Shown piece after piece: positions 27,205 to 37,015 of a stretch of 64,000 nucleotides of DNA. The notes under the pieces are model-generated. The model was given only the letters and a program-made list of their open reading frames with translations, was not told the origin of the DNA and searched no databases. Each line of letters begins with the position of its first letter. Position 1 is the first letter of the stretch. The stretch spans positions 2,495,085-2,559,084 of the forward strand of contig NZ_JAMXLB010000001.1 of the NCBI RefSeq assembly GCF_024054195.1, read 5' to 3'. The translations under genes were made by a program, and so were the position numbers. The DNA comes from Flavobacterium sp. NRK F7. GTDB lineage: Bacteria > Bacteroidota > Bacteroidia > Flavobacteriales > Flavobacteriaceae.

Positions 27205-28261
27205 TTTTTAATTTTTTAAGTAGTTCTATTACTTTTTCATTTTCTTGAGGTGTACCAATTGAAATGCGCAAACAGCTTCTGCATAAAGAGTCATTGGAGC
27301 GATTTCGAACCACAATGCCATTTTCTAAAAATTGATTGTATTGAAAAGTAGCGTTATCTACTCGAAACAAGATAAAATTGGTTTCAGATGGAAAAATTTC
27401 AGTAACAATTTTACAGCAAACTAATGCTTTCATTACTTTTTCTCTTTCTTGTTTTATCTCTTCTATTTCATAGATATACTTTAGGCTGGCCAATTTTTCT
27501 ATTGCTAAACTTTGAGAAACACTGTTTACATTATAAGGTGGTTTAATTTTTTCTAAAACTGCTATAATTTCAGGAGATGCAAATAACAATCCTAAGCGTA
27601 AACCGGCCATTCCATAAGCTTTGGATAAGGTTTGTACAATAATTAGATTATCAAATTCAGCAATGCGTTTTAACCACGTAGGACGATCAGAAAATTCAAT
27701 ATATGCCTCATCTATAACTACTAACCCATTGAATTCATTTAAAATTCGTAAAACACTTTCTTCAGAAAAACTATTTCCCGTAGGATTATTAGGCGAACAT
27801 AGAAACAATAATTTTGTATTCTCATTAGCTCTATTTAAAATTGAATTCACATTGGGTTGGAAATCCTCATTTAGAATGATTTTTTTATTTTCTATGGCAT
27901 TTAAATTGGCCAAAACACCATACATTCCATAAGTAGGTGGTAAAGTAATTACATTGTCCACATTGGGTTCGCAAAAAGCTCTGAACAATAAATCGAGTAC
28001 TTCGTCACTACCATTACCCACTAATATATTTTTGGGAGAGACATTTTTAATACTTGCCAATACCTCTTTTAAAGCCGTTTGGTGTGGATCAGGATAACGA
28101 TTTATTCCATTTTCAAATGGATTTTCATTGGCATCAAGGAAAATCATATCGTCACTAGTAGCATCATTGAATTCATCTCTTGCAGAAGAATAGGGTCTCA
28201 TTGATTTCACATTTTCTCTAACCAACGATTCTAGATTTACATTTTTCAATTTAATTGCCAT
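27197..28261 (-). CDS. hisC: Histidinol-phosphate aminotransferase HisC
   Basis: Pyridoxal-phosphate enzyme converting imidazole acetol phosphate to histidinol phosphate. The 354-residue protein shows NENPFENG near the N-terminus, [36 protein letters not shown] and the PLP-binding Lys in [15 protein letters not shown]. It lies 24 nt after hisD. Confidence 0.96.
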   Translation of the reverse strand: MAIKLKNVNLESLVRENVKSMRPYSSARDEFNDATSDDMIFLDANENPFENGINRYPDPHQTALKEVLASIKNVSPKNILVGNGSDEVLDLLFRAFCEPNVDNVITLPPTYGMYGVLANLNAIENKKIILNEDFQPNVNSILNRANENTKLLFLCSPNNPTGNSFSEESVLRILNEFNGLVVIDEAYIEFSDRPTWLKRIAEFDNLIIVQTLSKAYGMAGLRLGLLFASPEIIAVLEKIKPPYNVNSVSQSLAIEKLASLKYIYEIEEIKQEREKVMKALVCCKIVTEIFPSETNFILFRVDNATFQYNQFLENGIVVRNRSNDSLCRSCLRISIGTPQENEKVIELLKKLKNV

Positions 28262-28285
28262 ACTATGTTTACTTATGTGGATTTA

Positions 28286-29569
28286 TTATTTCAGTTGATT
28301 TAATCGAAGCGTTACTGCATTTTTATGCGCTTGTAAACCTTCAGCTTCAGCCATTTGTTCAATAACCTTACCGATATTTTGGATTCCTTTTTCAGAAATT
28401 TTTTGAAACGTCATTGCTTTTAAAAAACTATCTAAATTGACACCACTGTAACTTTTAGAATAGCCATTTGTTGGTAAGGTATGATTGGTTCCAGAGGCAT
28501 AATCACCAGCACTTTCTGGTGTATAATTACCAATAAAAATTGAGCCTGCATTCTCTATATTATTTATAAAATAAGCTTCATTTTTAGCACATATAATAAA
28601 ATGCTCAGGTCCATATTCGTTAATAAGTGCCAATGCTACTTCCTCTGTTTCTACCAATAGTAACTTAGAATTCTGAATAGCTATAGCAGCTATTTCTTTT
28701 CTAGGCAACATTTCTAATTGGCTTTCAACTTCTTTTTCGACCTCTAAAAGCATTTCTCTAGAAGTTGTAACCAAAATAACTTGACTGTCTTTACCGTGTT
28801 CTGCTTGGCTTAACAAATCTGAAGCAACAAAACTAGGAATAGCCGTTTCATCTGCATAGATTAATAATTCACTCGGTCCAGCTGGCATGTCTATAGCAAC
28901 GCCTAATTGTGATGCATATTGTTTTGCAATAGTAACAAATTGATTTCCAGGTCCAAAAATTTTATACACTTTAGAAATAGATTCGGTTCCTAATGTCATA
29001 GCTGCAATTGCTTGAATACCTCCTATTTTATAGATTTTACTTACACCACATAATTGCGCAGTAAATAAAATAGCAGGATTAATCGTACCGTTTTTATCTG
29101 GTGGTGTGCATAAAACAATTTCTTTACAACCAGCAATTTTAGCTGGAACTGCTAACATAAGTACTGTTGAAAAAAGAGGTGCTGATCCTCCAGGAATGTA
29201 TAGACCCACTTTTTGGATAGGTCTTTTCTCTTGCCAACACAAAACACCTTTAGAGGTTTCAAGTTCAATTTTAGATGTTTTTTGAGCACTATGAAATTTT
29301 TCAATATTATTTTTGGCACTATAAATGGCTTGTTTCAATTCTTCAGAAACTTGATTGGAAGCTTGTTCAATTTCTTCAGAAGGAACCTCTAATGATGTTA
29401 GATTCACTCCATCAAATAAAGATGTATATTTAAATAAGGCTTGATCTCCTTTTTGTTGTACTTCCTTAAAAATTCCTTTAACGGTTTCTTCAACATCGTC
29501 GAAAGAGGAAGTAGGTCTTTTTAAAATAGTAGCCCATTCATTAGGATTTGGATTGTATATTGTATTCAT
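28286..29569 (-). CDS. hisD: Histidinol dehydrogenase HisD
   Basis: Zinc- and NAD-dependent enzyme for the last two oxidations. The 427-residue protein shows YIPGGSAPLFSTVLM, KIYKIGGIQAIAAMTLGTESI, FGPGNQFVT, DMPAGPSELLI, LLSQAEHGKDSQ (zinc/catalytic region) and YGPEHFIIC. It follows hisG by 16 nt. Confidence 0.97.
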   Translation of the reverse strand: MNTIYNPNPNEWATILKRPTSSFDDVEETVKGIFKEVQQKGDQALFKYTSLFDGVNLTSLEVPSEEIEQASNQVSEELKQAIYSAKNNIEKFHSAQKTSKIELETSKGVLCWQEKRPIQKVGLYIPGGSAPLFSTVLMLAVPAKIAGCKEIVLCTPPDKNGTINPAILFTAQLCGVSKIYKIGGIQAIAAMTLGTESISKVYKIFGPGNQFVTIAKQYASQLGVAIDMPAGPSELLIYADETAIPSFVASDLLSQAEHGKDSQVILVTTSREMLLEVEKEVESQLEMLPRKEIAAIAIQNSKLLLVETEEVALALINEYGPEHFIICAKNEAYFINNIENAGSIFIGNYTPESAGDYASGTNHTLPTNGYSKSYSGVNLDSFLKAMTFQKISEKGIQNIGKVIEQMAEAEGLQAHKNAVTLRLNQLK

Positions 29570-29585
29570 ATTTACTTAATTTTAA

Positions 29586-30443
29586 TTATAAAACCATTTT
29601 TTCAATTGGGCAAACCAAAATACCTTCAGCTCCTGCCTCTTTGAGTTGATCAATTACCTCCCAAAAGGTATCTTCTTCGATTACAGAGTGTAAACTACTC
29701 CAACCAGCTTCACTTAGTGGCATTACTGTGGGACTTTTTAAAACGGGAAGGATTTTAGTTATTAATGGAATTTTTTCGTTAGGCACATTCATTAAAATAT
29801 ACTTTGATTTTCTCGAACGTAATACCGCTTGAATTCGGAATTGCAGTTTGTCTAGAATTTGTTTGGCTTCTTGGGCAATTTGAGGAGAAACAGCTAAAAC
29901 CGCTTCACTTTTCAAAATGACTTCCACCTCTTTTAAACCGTTTTTAAACAAAGTACTTCCACTTGAAACTATATCTACTATAGCATCGGAAAGACCTATA
30001 TTTGGAGCAATTTCTACCGAACCTGAAATTTGATGAATGTCTACTTCCATGCCTTTTGAAGAAAAATAATCAATTACTGTGTTGGGATAAGAAGTGGCAA
30101 CTCTTAAACCATTTAAATCGGAAATGGAATTATAATTAAAAGCTTTAGGAACAGCTACAGAAACTTTACACTTTGAGAAACCCAATTTTTCCGCAACAGA
30201 TATATTTCTTCCTTTTTCTACCAAAAGGTTATCTCCCACAATGGCTACGTCCACTACTCCATCAATTAAATATTGTGGAATGTCAGAATTTCTCAAAAAA
30301 TAAACTTCTAAAGGAAAATTGGAAGCGGTTACTTTTAATTGGTCATTTCCATTATAAACGGAAATCCCTGAATCCTTCAACAATTGAATACTGTCGTCGT
30401 AAAGACGACCCGATTTTTGAATGGCAATTTTTAAAATACTCAT
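29586..30443 (-). CDS. hisG: ATP phosphoribosyltransferase HisG, long form
   Basis: Catalyses the committed first step of histidine synthesis. The start is the ATG at 30443 (MSILKIAIQKSGRL), the usual beginning of the family. An in-frame ATG 30 nt upstream adds residues not typical of it. The 285-residue length and the C-terminal region (SPTVMPLSEAGWSSLHSVI) fit the long form, which carries an ACT-like histidine-binding regulatory domain. The PRPP loop is SSGSTLFKNGL. First structural gene of the operon, behind a leader-peptide attenuator. Confidence 0.96.
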   Translation of the reverse strand: MSILKIAIQKSGRLYDDSIQLLKDSGISVYNGNDQLKVTASNFPLEVYFLRNSDIPQYLIDGVVDVAIVGDNLLVEKGRNISVAEKLGFSKCKVSVAVPKAFNYNSISDLNGLRVATSYPNTVIDYFSSKGMEVDIHQISGSVEIAPNIGLSDAIVDIVSSGSTLFKNGLKEVEVILKSEAVLAVSPQIAQEAKQILDKLQFRIQAVLRSRKSKYILMNVPNEKIPLITKILPVLKSPTVMPLSEAGWSSLHSVIEEDTFWEVIDQLKEAGAEGILVCPIEKMVL

Positions 30444-30482
30444 TGGTTTGTTTAAAATGTTTGAGTAAATCATTGCGCTTTT

Positions 30483-30521
30483 AAAAAAGAAAAAACCCGT
30501 TTGATTTACTCAAACGGGTTT
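30483..30521 (-). terminator. his operon attenuator hairpin
   Basis: A perfect 12-bp stem AAACCCGTTTGA/TCAAACGGGTTT with a 5-nt loop (30493-30521), followed on the minus strand by a T-rich run. It lies between the His-rich leader peptide and hisG, the position of an attenuator. A short competing hairpin can form just upstream (arms ATTTTG and CAAAAT near 30526-30549). Confidence 0.85.
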
Positions 30522-30549
30522 ATAATTATTTTGGATTACTACAAAATCA

Positions 30550-30609
30550 TCATTGCCTCGCTCGAGCGTGGAAAAAATGATGATGATGATGTAATTGATT
30601 TAAAAACAT
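30550..30609 (-). CDS. hisL: Histidine operon leader peptide
   Basis: A 19-codon reading frame encodes MFLNQLHHHHHFFHARARQ, with five consecutive His codons and a sixth nearby. It sits downstream of a good promoter and directly upstream of a terminator hairpin and hisG. Ribosome stalling at the His codons when charged tRNA-His is scarce would decide whether the terminator forms. The codons for Ala-Arg-Ala contain a perfect palindrome CGCTCGAGCG (30559-30568), possibly part of a pause hairpin. The sequence features are direct; the mechanism is inferred from known His leaders. Confidence 0.88.
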   Translation of the reverse strand: MFLNQLHHHHHFFHARARQ

Positions 30610-30635
30610 ATTTTTGTGTTATTTTTTTAACGGTA

Positions 30636-30667
30636 CAAATATAAAAACAAACTTTTTTAAAAAACAA
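30636..30667 (-). promoter_or_regulatory. Promoter of the histidine operon
   Basis: On the minus strand TTG (30665-30667) and TATATTTG (30636-30643) are 21 nt apart. The leader peptide starts about 27 nt downstream of the -7 box. Confidence 0.7.
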
Positions 30668-30701
30668 CTATTTTACAAAAAAATATTTTTTTAATTTTTA
30701 T

Positions 30702-31415
30702 TTACGCCAAATTTACGCCAAAAAGATGCCCTACTAAAGCCGTTAAAACCATAGCAATTGTTCCCCAAAAAGTAACTCTTAAAATAGCTTTTATAATACT
30801 CGAACCTCCTGTTTTTGCTGCTAAAGCACCTAAAAAAGCCAAGAAAAGTATCGCTAGACCATACAGCCAATATTCCATATTTTTGACAGGTAAAAAAAGA
30901 GTTACTAAAAAAGGTAATGCTCCACCCACAGTAAAAGAAGCCCCAGAAGCTAAAGCAGCTTGCAAAGGTTTTGCTTGGCTAATTTCATTTATTCCAAGTT
31001 CATCTCGAACATGAGCCCCTAAAGCATCATGAACGGTTAATTCTTGTGCTACTAAAAGCGCTGTCTCCTTCTTTAGTCCTCTGGCTTCATAAATTTCTGC
31101 CAGTCGTTGCAATTCAAGTTCTGGCATTTCGATTAATTCTTGTTTTTCTCTTTCTATATCTGCTTTTTCTACATCGGTTTGTGAACTAACGGAAACATAT
31201 TCTCCAGCAGCCATTGATAAAGCTCCGGCTACTAAACCTGCAAGAGTTGCTAAAATTACAGGTTCTCTAAATTCGCTTGCTGCAGCTACTCCAATAGCAA
31301 TACTGGAAGTAGATAAAATTCCGTCATTCGCTCCTAACACAGCTGCACGTAACCAATTACTTTTATGAATATAATGATTCTCTAAATAATTTTCTAATTC
31401 CTCTTCTTTACTCAT
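30702..31415 (-). CDS. VIT1/CCC1-family iron or manganese transporter
   Basis: The 237-residue inner-membrane protein shows LRAAVLGANDGILSTSSIAIGVAAA (first helix of the family), GLVAGALSMAAGEYVSVSSQTD (second helix with the conserved MAAGEYVS), and a cytosolic helical metal-binding segment rich in Glu (about 82-135: KADIEREKQELIEMPELELQRLAEIYEARG). Three more helices follow. Such proteins move Fe(II) or Mn(II) out of the cytoplasm. It lies 65 nt beyond the 3' end of the metal-efflux operon. Confidence 0.92.
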   Translation of the reverse strand: MSKEEELENYLENHYIHKSNWLRAAVLGANDGILSTSSIAIGVAAASEFREPVILATLAGLVAGALSMAAGEYVSVSSQTDVEKADIEREKQELIEMPELELQRLAEIYEARGLKKETALLVAQELTVHDALGAHVRDELGINEISQAKPLQAALASGASFTVGGALPFLVTLFLPVKNMEYWLYGLAILFLAFLGALAAKTGGSSIIKAILRVTFWGTIAMVLTALVGHLFGVNLA

Positions 31416-31480
31416 AACAAACTGCTTTTAATTATATTAATATAAATTTAAGAGATTTTAAAGCATAATCATTAATTAAT

Positions 31481-32587
31481 TTAAAAAAGACCTTTTGAAA
31501 GTATTTCAGAATTTTGATTTATAAAAGAATTGGTCAAAACTTCTGTGAAACCGTCATTTTCAATTCCAGTTTTAACTGCAATCTTTTTTAATTCATATTC
31601 AGTCGCCTTTTTTCTAGTTACTAAATATAAAAATTTTTTATCTGCTTCTTCTGAAAAGCATGATGTGGGTAAGGCTAATGCTTTTTTGTTACCAATCACA
31701 ATTTTGGCATCTGTAAACATTCCTACAACTAATTTTTTCTTTAATTCTTCATCTAAATCTCCAAAAACAGGAATAGATCGATCCATTTCATTGATGGCTC
31801 TACCAATTGTTTTAATCTTTGACTTATAAACTGTTCCTAAGTTTTCACTAATAGTAAATTGAATTTCTTGGTTTTCAGAAAGTTTTAAAATATCTTTTTC
31901 AAATACCGATACACATAACATTAAATTAGCATCATTTACTACTTCAACAATTGTATTTTCTGGAGCAATATAAGCGCCAATATTAGCATTTGTGGTAACC
32001 ACTACTCCATTAATTGGCGAGTAAATTGTAACTTGAGAGCTCAATTTCGATCGACTTATTGCATTTGGATTGATATTAATTAATTGTAATTTCTCACGTA
32101 AAGAATTGTAACTACTTACTGCTTGTAGATAATCACTTTCTGCTTTTAAATAATTTTTTTGAGACGTAATATTTTCTTCGAATAATGCTTTTTGGCGCAA
32201 ATATTCTGATTTTAAATAGGTTAATTGCTCCGAAACTTCTAAGTAATCTCTTTGAATATCAATAAATTCAGTATTTTCTATTATAGCAATAGCCTGACCT
32301 TTTGAAACTTTTTGACCAATAATAATATTGGAAGTTTTAATATAACCACCTAAAACTGCTGTAATTTTAGCTTTATCTTTTGCAGGAACATCAATTTTAC
32401 CAGAAACTTGTAAAACGGCATCAAAAACATGTTCTTTAGGCGAAATTATTTCCATTTTTGAGGTTTCAAATTGTTCTTTTGAAAGAATAATTTTGTTTGA
32501 TACTTCGTCTTGGGGTTCATTTATATTTTTTTCCTTACAAGAAAGCAATGCAATTATAGCTAAAAATGTATATCGTATTTTGTTCAT
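31481..32587 (-). CDS. RND efflux periplasmic adaptor lipoprotein (CzcB/CusB type)
   Basis: Links the inner-membrane pump to the outer-membrane channel. The 368-residue protein has a lipobox (IALLSC), a membrane-fusion core with GKIDVPAKDKAKITAVLGGYI, and a coiled-coil hairpin (about 105-165, SEQLTYLKSEYLRQKALFEENI). The lipoyl/beta-barrel strands include TIYSPINGVVVTTNANIGAYI. It starts 3 nt after the stop of the CzcA-TolC gene, so translation is likely coupled. The metal cannot be deduced. Confidence 0.9.
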   Translation of the reverse strand: MNKIRYTFLAIIALLSCKEKNINEPQDEVSNKIILSKEQFETSKMEIISPKEHVFDAVLQVSGKIDVPAKDKAKITAVLGGYIKTSNIIIGQKVSKGQAIAIIENTEFIDIQRDYLEVSEQLTYLKSEYLRQKALFEENITSQKNYLKAESDYLQAVSSYNSLREKLQLININPNAISRSKLSSQVTIYSPINGVVVTTNANIGAYIAPENTIVEVVNDANLMLCVSVFEKDILKLSENQEIQFTISENLGTVYKSKIKTIGRAINEMDRSIPVFGDLDEELKKKLVVGMFTDAKIVIGNKKALALPTSCFSEEADKKFLYLVTRKKATEYELKKIAVKTGIENDGFTEVLTNSFINQNSEILSKGLF

Positions 32588-32590
32588 AAT

Positions 32591-35500
32591 CTACTGGTAA
32601 TTAATAAATTCTATGTCTAAAGTGATGTTATTATATTCTAAAACGGCATCTAAATAATCTATTCTTATTTGCAATGCATTTTCTAAACTTTGAATGTATT
32701 GAAAGAAATCAATTTCTCCGTGTTTATAACTCATATTGGCTACTTTCAAAATTTCATCGGAAAGTTTTTTACCCGAAGTATTGTAATAATCAATCGTAGT
32801 CTTTATTCCTACTAACTGATTCTTTTTTTGGGCTACAAATTGATTAATTTTAATTAATTCTGCTTCTTTTTGTTGATTCCAACTCTGCTTTTCTAATTGC
32901 AACATTTGTATTTTTTTAGTATTTCCAGAAAAGAATAACGGAAGATTTAATCCTATTTGAAAACCGTAAAGTGAACTTGATAAACCTGTATTTTTACCTT
33001 GAAAATATTCGGTTGAAATGGAAGGAAACCAAGCTTGCTTTTGTAATTTTAATTGATAATTATAATTACTAGCAATACTTTCATAATAAGAATCATAAAT
33101 AGTATTATCTAAACTTTTAATTGAATTTAAATGCAGTTTATTTTCTTGAATAGTAACTAACGAATCTGTTTGCAATAGTGCTAGTAAAGTATGATAAGAA
33201 GCTGCTTTTTCTTTTTCAATTTTTACTAATTCAGCTGCAATTTTTTGTGATTTTGCTTGTGCTGTAATTTTCTCTAAATAATTGGTTTCACCTAATTCAA
33301 ATCGTCTATTGCTTGCTTTTGAGAAACTTTGGTACAAACTATCTAAATACTGATACAATTGCTCTCGATTTTGCCAATACACTATTTGATAATAACTTTT
33401 GGAAACTTTATGGTTTAATTTATTTTTTTCAATTTCTAAAAGATTACTTTCAACTTCATAATCCGATTGTAATTGCTTCTTTTTGACAGCATAAAGAGTT
33501 GGAAAATCAAAATTTTGTTGCACACCAAAAACCCGCAAAGGTTGGTTATTAACCGCTAGATTATTTTGATCGTAACTATAATAAACTGTGGTTTTATCCA
33601 ATGTAAAAGCCGTAGTTGCATTCACTTTTCCTTGTTCTAGTTTTAATTCTAAAGCTTTAATTTCTTTATTATTTTGATGGGCTTTTTGAATTAAATTCGA
33701 TAATTCATCCTTTTTTTCCTGACTTTGGGCAGTGATTCCAAAAAATAGGAATACTAAGATTAAAGTAGTTGCCTTTATTTTCTTGAATTTAAGCAGATTT
33801 GAATCTTTATTATCCAATAATTTGAATAAAACGGGCAACACAATCATGGTTAGCAAAGTAGCAGTAATTAATCCTCCGATAACTACAGTTGCTAACGGTT
33901 TTTGGACTTCAGCTCCAGCGGAACTTGAAATAGCCATTGGCAAAAATCCTAAAGCAGCTGCCGAAGCCGTTAATAAAACTGGGCGTAATCTATCGGTTGT
34001 TCCCTTTATAATTAATTCATCCAAACTCATATTTCCTTGATGTTGCTTTAATTCTTTAAAATGCTCTATTAACACAATTCCATTTAAAACTGCTATACCA
34101 AAAAGTGCAATAAAACCAACTCCAGCCGAAATACTAAATGGTAAATCACGAAGCCATAAGAATAAAATTCCTCCAACTGCTGAAAGAGGGATGGCAGAAT
34201 ACACCATTGCCGCTTCTTTTATGGAACCAAAGGCAAAATATAATAAAATAAAAATCAGTACTAAAGCAATTGGAACAGCAATTAGTAGACGTTCTTTTGC
34301 ACTCTCTAAGTTTTTAAACTGTCCTCCATATTCAATATAATAGCCTTCTGGTAAAACCATTTTACTGTTAATATTACTTTTTATATCATTAACAACACTT
34401 TGTAAGTCTCTATTTCTAACATTTACGCCCACTACCACTCTTCTTTTAGTATCATCTCGAGAAATTTTAGCTGGACCTTTACTGTATTGAATGGATGCTA
34501 ATTCATGTAACGGAATTTGTTCTCCATTGGGTAATGAGACAAATAAATTACGTAAATCATCGATGGTAGTACGCTTATTTTCATCTAAACGAACCACTAA
34601 ATCAAATCGTTTTTCACCTTCAAAGACTTGTCCCGTAGATTGTCCAGCAAATCCTAGAGCAATGAAGTTATTTAAATCTGAAATATTTAAACCATAACGT
34701 GCAATTTTAGTTCTGTTATAACGAACTGACATTTGTGGTAAACCTTCCGTCTTTTCCACTATGATGTCTGAAGCTCCATTAATATTTTGAATTGCCTTTT
34801 CTATTTCGGTTGCTTTTTGGGCCAAAATATCTAAATCTTCTCCAAACAATTTAATTGCAATATCAGAACGAGTTCCAGAGATTAATTCGTTAAAACGCAT
34901 TTCAATAGGTTGGGTAAACTCAATTTCCATGTTTGGAATTTTTTTCTCGATAGCTTCTTTAATTTTATCGGCTAGTTCATCTTTAGAGTCAGCAGAGACC
35001 CAATCACTTTTAGGTTTCAACTTCACAATAACATCACTTTCTTCCATACTCATGGGATCGGTTGGTACCTCTGCCGCACCAATTCTACTGACAACTTGTT
35101 CTACTTCAGGAAAAGTATCTAAAATTATTTTTTCTAGTAAGGTTGTCGTTTCAATCGTTTTACTTAAAGAAGTTCCTGTTTTTAAAACTGGTTGGATTAC
35201 AAAATCACCTTCATCTAATGTTGGGATAAATTCACCACCCATTGTTGTAAATAAAATTATGGTTCCCACTAATAAACTAAAAGCACTTACTAGAACTTTT
35301 TTAGTATTTTTTAAACCCCAATGAATTACAGGTAAATACCATAAATTCAATTTATTAATTAATCTATTTGATAATGAATTTTCTTTTTCTTCTTTAGGTT
35401 TTAAGAAAATTGATGAAATAACTGGAACGTAAGTCAAACAGAATACCATTGCGCCTATTAAGGCAAAACTAAACGTCATTGCCATAGGTTTAAACATTTT

Positions 35501-36925
35501 TCCTTCGATACCAGATAAAGATAAAATAGGAATAAATACTATTAAGATAATTAATTGCCCAAATATGGCCGAATTCATCATTTTTGTAGCACTGGTAAAT
35601 GTTATTTTATCTATTTCAGCTTGTTTCACTTCTGTATTTAACTGATTTAAAACACCTGATTTTTGTGTAATTTGGAATGCAATAAATTCAACTATAATAA
35701 CTGCTCCATCAATAATAATTCCAAAATCGATAGCTCCTAAACTCATCAAATTAGCATCAATTCCAAAAACATTCATAAAAGATATAGCAAATAGTAAACA
35801 CAAGGGAATTACAGAAGCCACAACTAAACCTGAGCGCCAATTACCTAACAATAATACCACAACAAAAATTACGATTAAACAGCCTAATATTAAATTTTCA
35901 GCGACGGTAAAAGTGGTCTTGTTAACTAATTCTCCTCTTTCTAAAAAAGGATTGATATAAACACCTTGTGGTAATTTTTTTTGCAATTCGGCAACTCTTT
36001 GTTTAATATCTATTAAAACTTGTTTGGAATTCGCATTTTTAAGCATCATAATTTGCCCCATTACTTTCTCCCCTCTTCCATTACCTGTAATAGCCCCAAA
36101 ACGATTGGCATGCCCATATTTTACTTCTGCAACATCTTTTATATAAATAGGAATTCCATTTGTAGTTTTAACAACAATATTAGTAATGTCTTCCAAATTT
36201 TGAACTTTTCCTTCTCCTCGAATAAAATAGCTTTCATTTTCTTTCTCAATGTATCCACCGCCAGTAATACTATTGTTTTTTTCTAGAGCTGAAAATAATT
36301 CCGCTACCTTTATATTCATTGCTTTTAAAGTTGAGGAATTCACGGCAACTTCATATTGTTTTAAATAACCTCCCCAAGTATTAATTTCTACAACACCACT
36401 TATTCCAGATAAATTACGTTTAACTGTCCAATCTTGTATGGTTCTTAAATCGGTAATGGTGTATAAGTCGGCATATTCTGGTTTTACTTCCAAAGTATAT
36501 TGATAAATTTCACCTAGACCAGTTGTAATTGGCCCCATTTCTGGTGTGCCAAATCCATTTGGTATTTTTTCTGAAGCTGATTTAATCTTTTCAGCGATTA
36601 ATTGTCTCGGCAAATAAGTACCCATGGCATCCTCAAAAACAATAGTAACAACAGAAATACCGAATTTTGAAACCGAACGAATTTCTACAACACCTGGCAA
36701 ATTTGCCATTTCCAGTTCTATTGGATACGTTATAAACTGCTCAATATCTTGTGTAGATAGATTTTGAGAAGTGGTTATCACTTGAACTTGATTATTGGTT
36801 ACATCAGGAACAGCTCCAATTGAAATTTGAGTTAATGAAAATAATCCAAAACCCACAATTCCTAAGGTTAACAGTATGATGATTAATTTATTTTTTAAAC
36901 TGAATACAATTATTTTTTCTAACAT
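32591..36925 (-). CDS. Heavy-metal RND pump fused to an outer-membrane TolC-like channel (CzcA-TolC)
   Basis: Proton-driven export of divalent or monovalent metal ions. Residues about 1-1045 form a CusA/CzcA transporter: MLEKIIVFSLKNKL start, IGAVPDVTNNQVQV and SVSKFGISVVTIVFED. The helix with DFGIIIDGAVIIVE carries the acidic residues of the heavy-metal RND subgroup. A second signal-peptide-like segment (about 1050-1066, LILVFLFFGITAQSQ) precedes a TolC-type outer-membrane efflux domain (about 1067-1444) with long helices. I chose the ATG at 36925 because the upstream ATG adds a non-family extension. Fusions of this kind are known in Bacteroidota. Internal cleavage is a possibility. Confidence 0.9.
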   Translation of the reverse strand: MLEKIIVFSLKNKLIIILLTLGIVGFGLFSLTQISIGAVPDVTNNQVQVITTSQNLSTQDIEQFITYPIELEMANLPGVVEIRSVSKFGISVVTIVFEDAMGTYLPRQLIAEKIKSASEKIPNGFGTPEMGPITTGLGEIYQYTLEVKPEYADLYTITDLRTIQDWTVKRNLSGISGVVEINTWGGYLKQYEVAVNSSTLKAMNIKVAELFSALEKNNSITGGGYIEKENESYFIRGEGKVQNLEDITNIVVKTTNGIPIYIKDVAEVKYGHANRFGAITGNGRGEKVMGQIMMLKNANSKQVLIDIKQRVAELQKKLPQGVYINPFLERGELVNKTTFTVAENLILGCLIVIFVVVLLLGNWRSGLVVASVIPLCLLFAISFMNVFGIDANLMSLGAIDFGIIIDGAVIIVEFIAFQITQKSGVLNQLNTEVKQAEIDKITFTSATKMMNSAIFGQLIILIVFIPILSLSGIEGKMFKPMAMTFSFALIGAMVFCLTYVPVISSIFLKPKEEKENSLSNRLINKLNLWYLPVIHWGLKNTKKVLVSAFSLLVGTIILFTTMGGEFIPTLDEGDFVIQPVLKTGTSLSKTIETTTLLEKIILDTFPEVEQVVSRIGAAEVPTDPMSMEESDVIVKLKPKSDWVSADSKDELADKIKEAIEKKIPNMEIEFTQPIEMRFNELISGTRSDIAIKLFGEDLDILAQKATEIEKAIQNINGASDIIVEKTEGLPQMSVRYNRTKIARYGLNISDLNNFIALGFAGQSTGQVFEGEKRFDLVVRLDENKRTTIDDLRNLFVSLPNGEQIPLHELASIQYSKGPAKISRDDTKRRVVVGVNVRNRDLQSVVNDIKSNINSKMVLPEGYYIEYGGQFKNLESAKERLLIAVPIALVLIFILLYFAFGSIKEAAMVYSAIPLSAVGGILFLWLRDLPFSISAGVGFIALFGIAVLNGIVLIEHFKELKQHQGNMSLDELIIKGTTDRLRPVLLTASAAALGFLPMAISSSAGAEVQKPLATVVIGGLITATLLTMIVLPVLFKLLDNKDSNLLKFKKIKATTLILVFLFFGITAQSQEKKDELSNLIQKAHQNNKEIKALELKLEQGKVNATTAFTLDKTTVYYSYDQNNLAVNNQPLRVFGVQQNFDFPTLYAVKKKQLQSDYEVESNLLEIEKNKLNHKVSKSYYQIVYWQNREQLYQYLDSLYQSFSKASNRRFELGETNYLEKITAQAKSQKIAAELVKIEKEKAASYHTLLALLQTDSLVTIQENKLHLNSIKSLDNTIYDSYYESIASNYNYQLKLQKQAWFPSISTEYFQGKNTGLSSSLYGFQIGLNLPLFFSGNTKKIQMLQLEKQSWNQQKEAELIKINQFVAQKKNQLVGIKTTIDYYNTSGKKLSDEILKVANMSYKHGEIDFFQYIQSLENALQIRIDYLDAVLEYNNITLDIEFINYQ

Positions 36926-37015
36926 GTAAAATAGATTGAAAGGAATAAAAAGCAATTATCAAATAAGATAATTACCTATTAAAAAGATAAATACTAAAAT
37001 TTCTATTACTAAATG

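Noticed and set aside
30690..30725. Tandem TTTACGCCAAA-like repeat near the end of the VIT-family gene
   Set aside because: Only two short units, spanning the stop codon; most simply explained by coding sequence.
34929..35324. 131-codon open frame opposite the CzcA gene
   Set aside because: Antisense shadow with Ser-rich composition, contained in a well-supported RND transporter gene.
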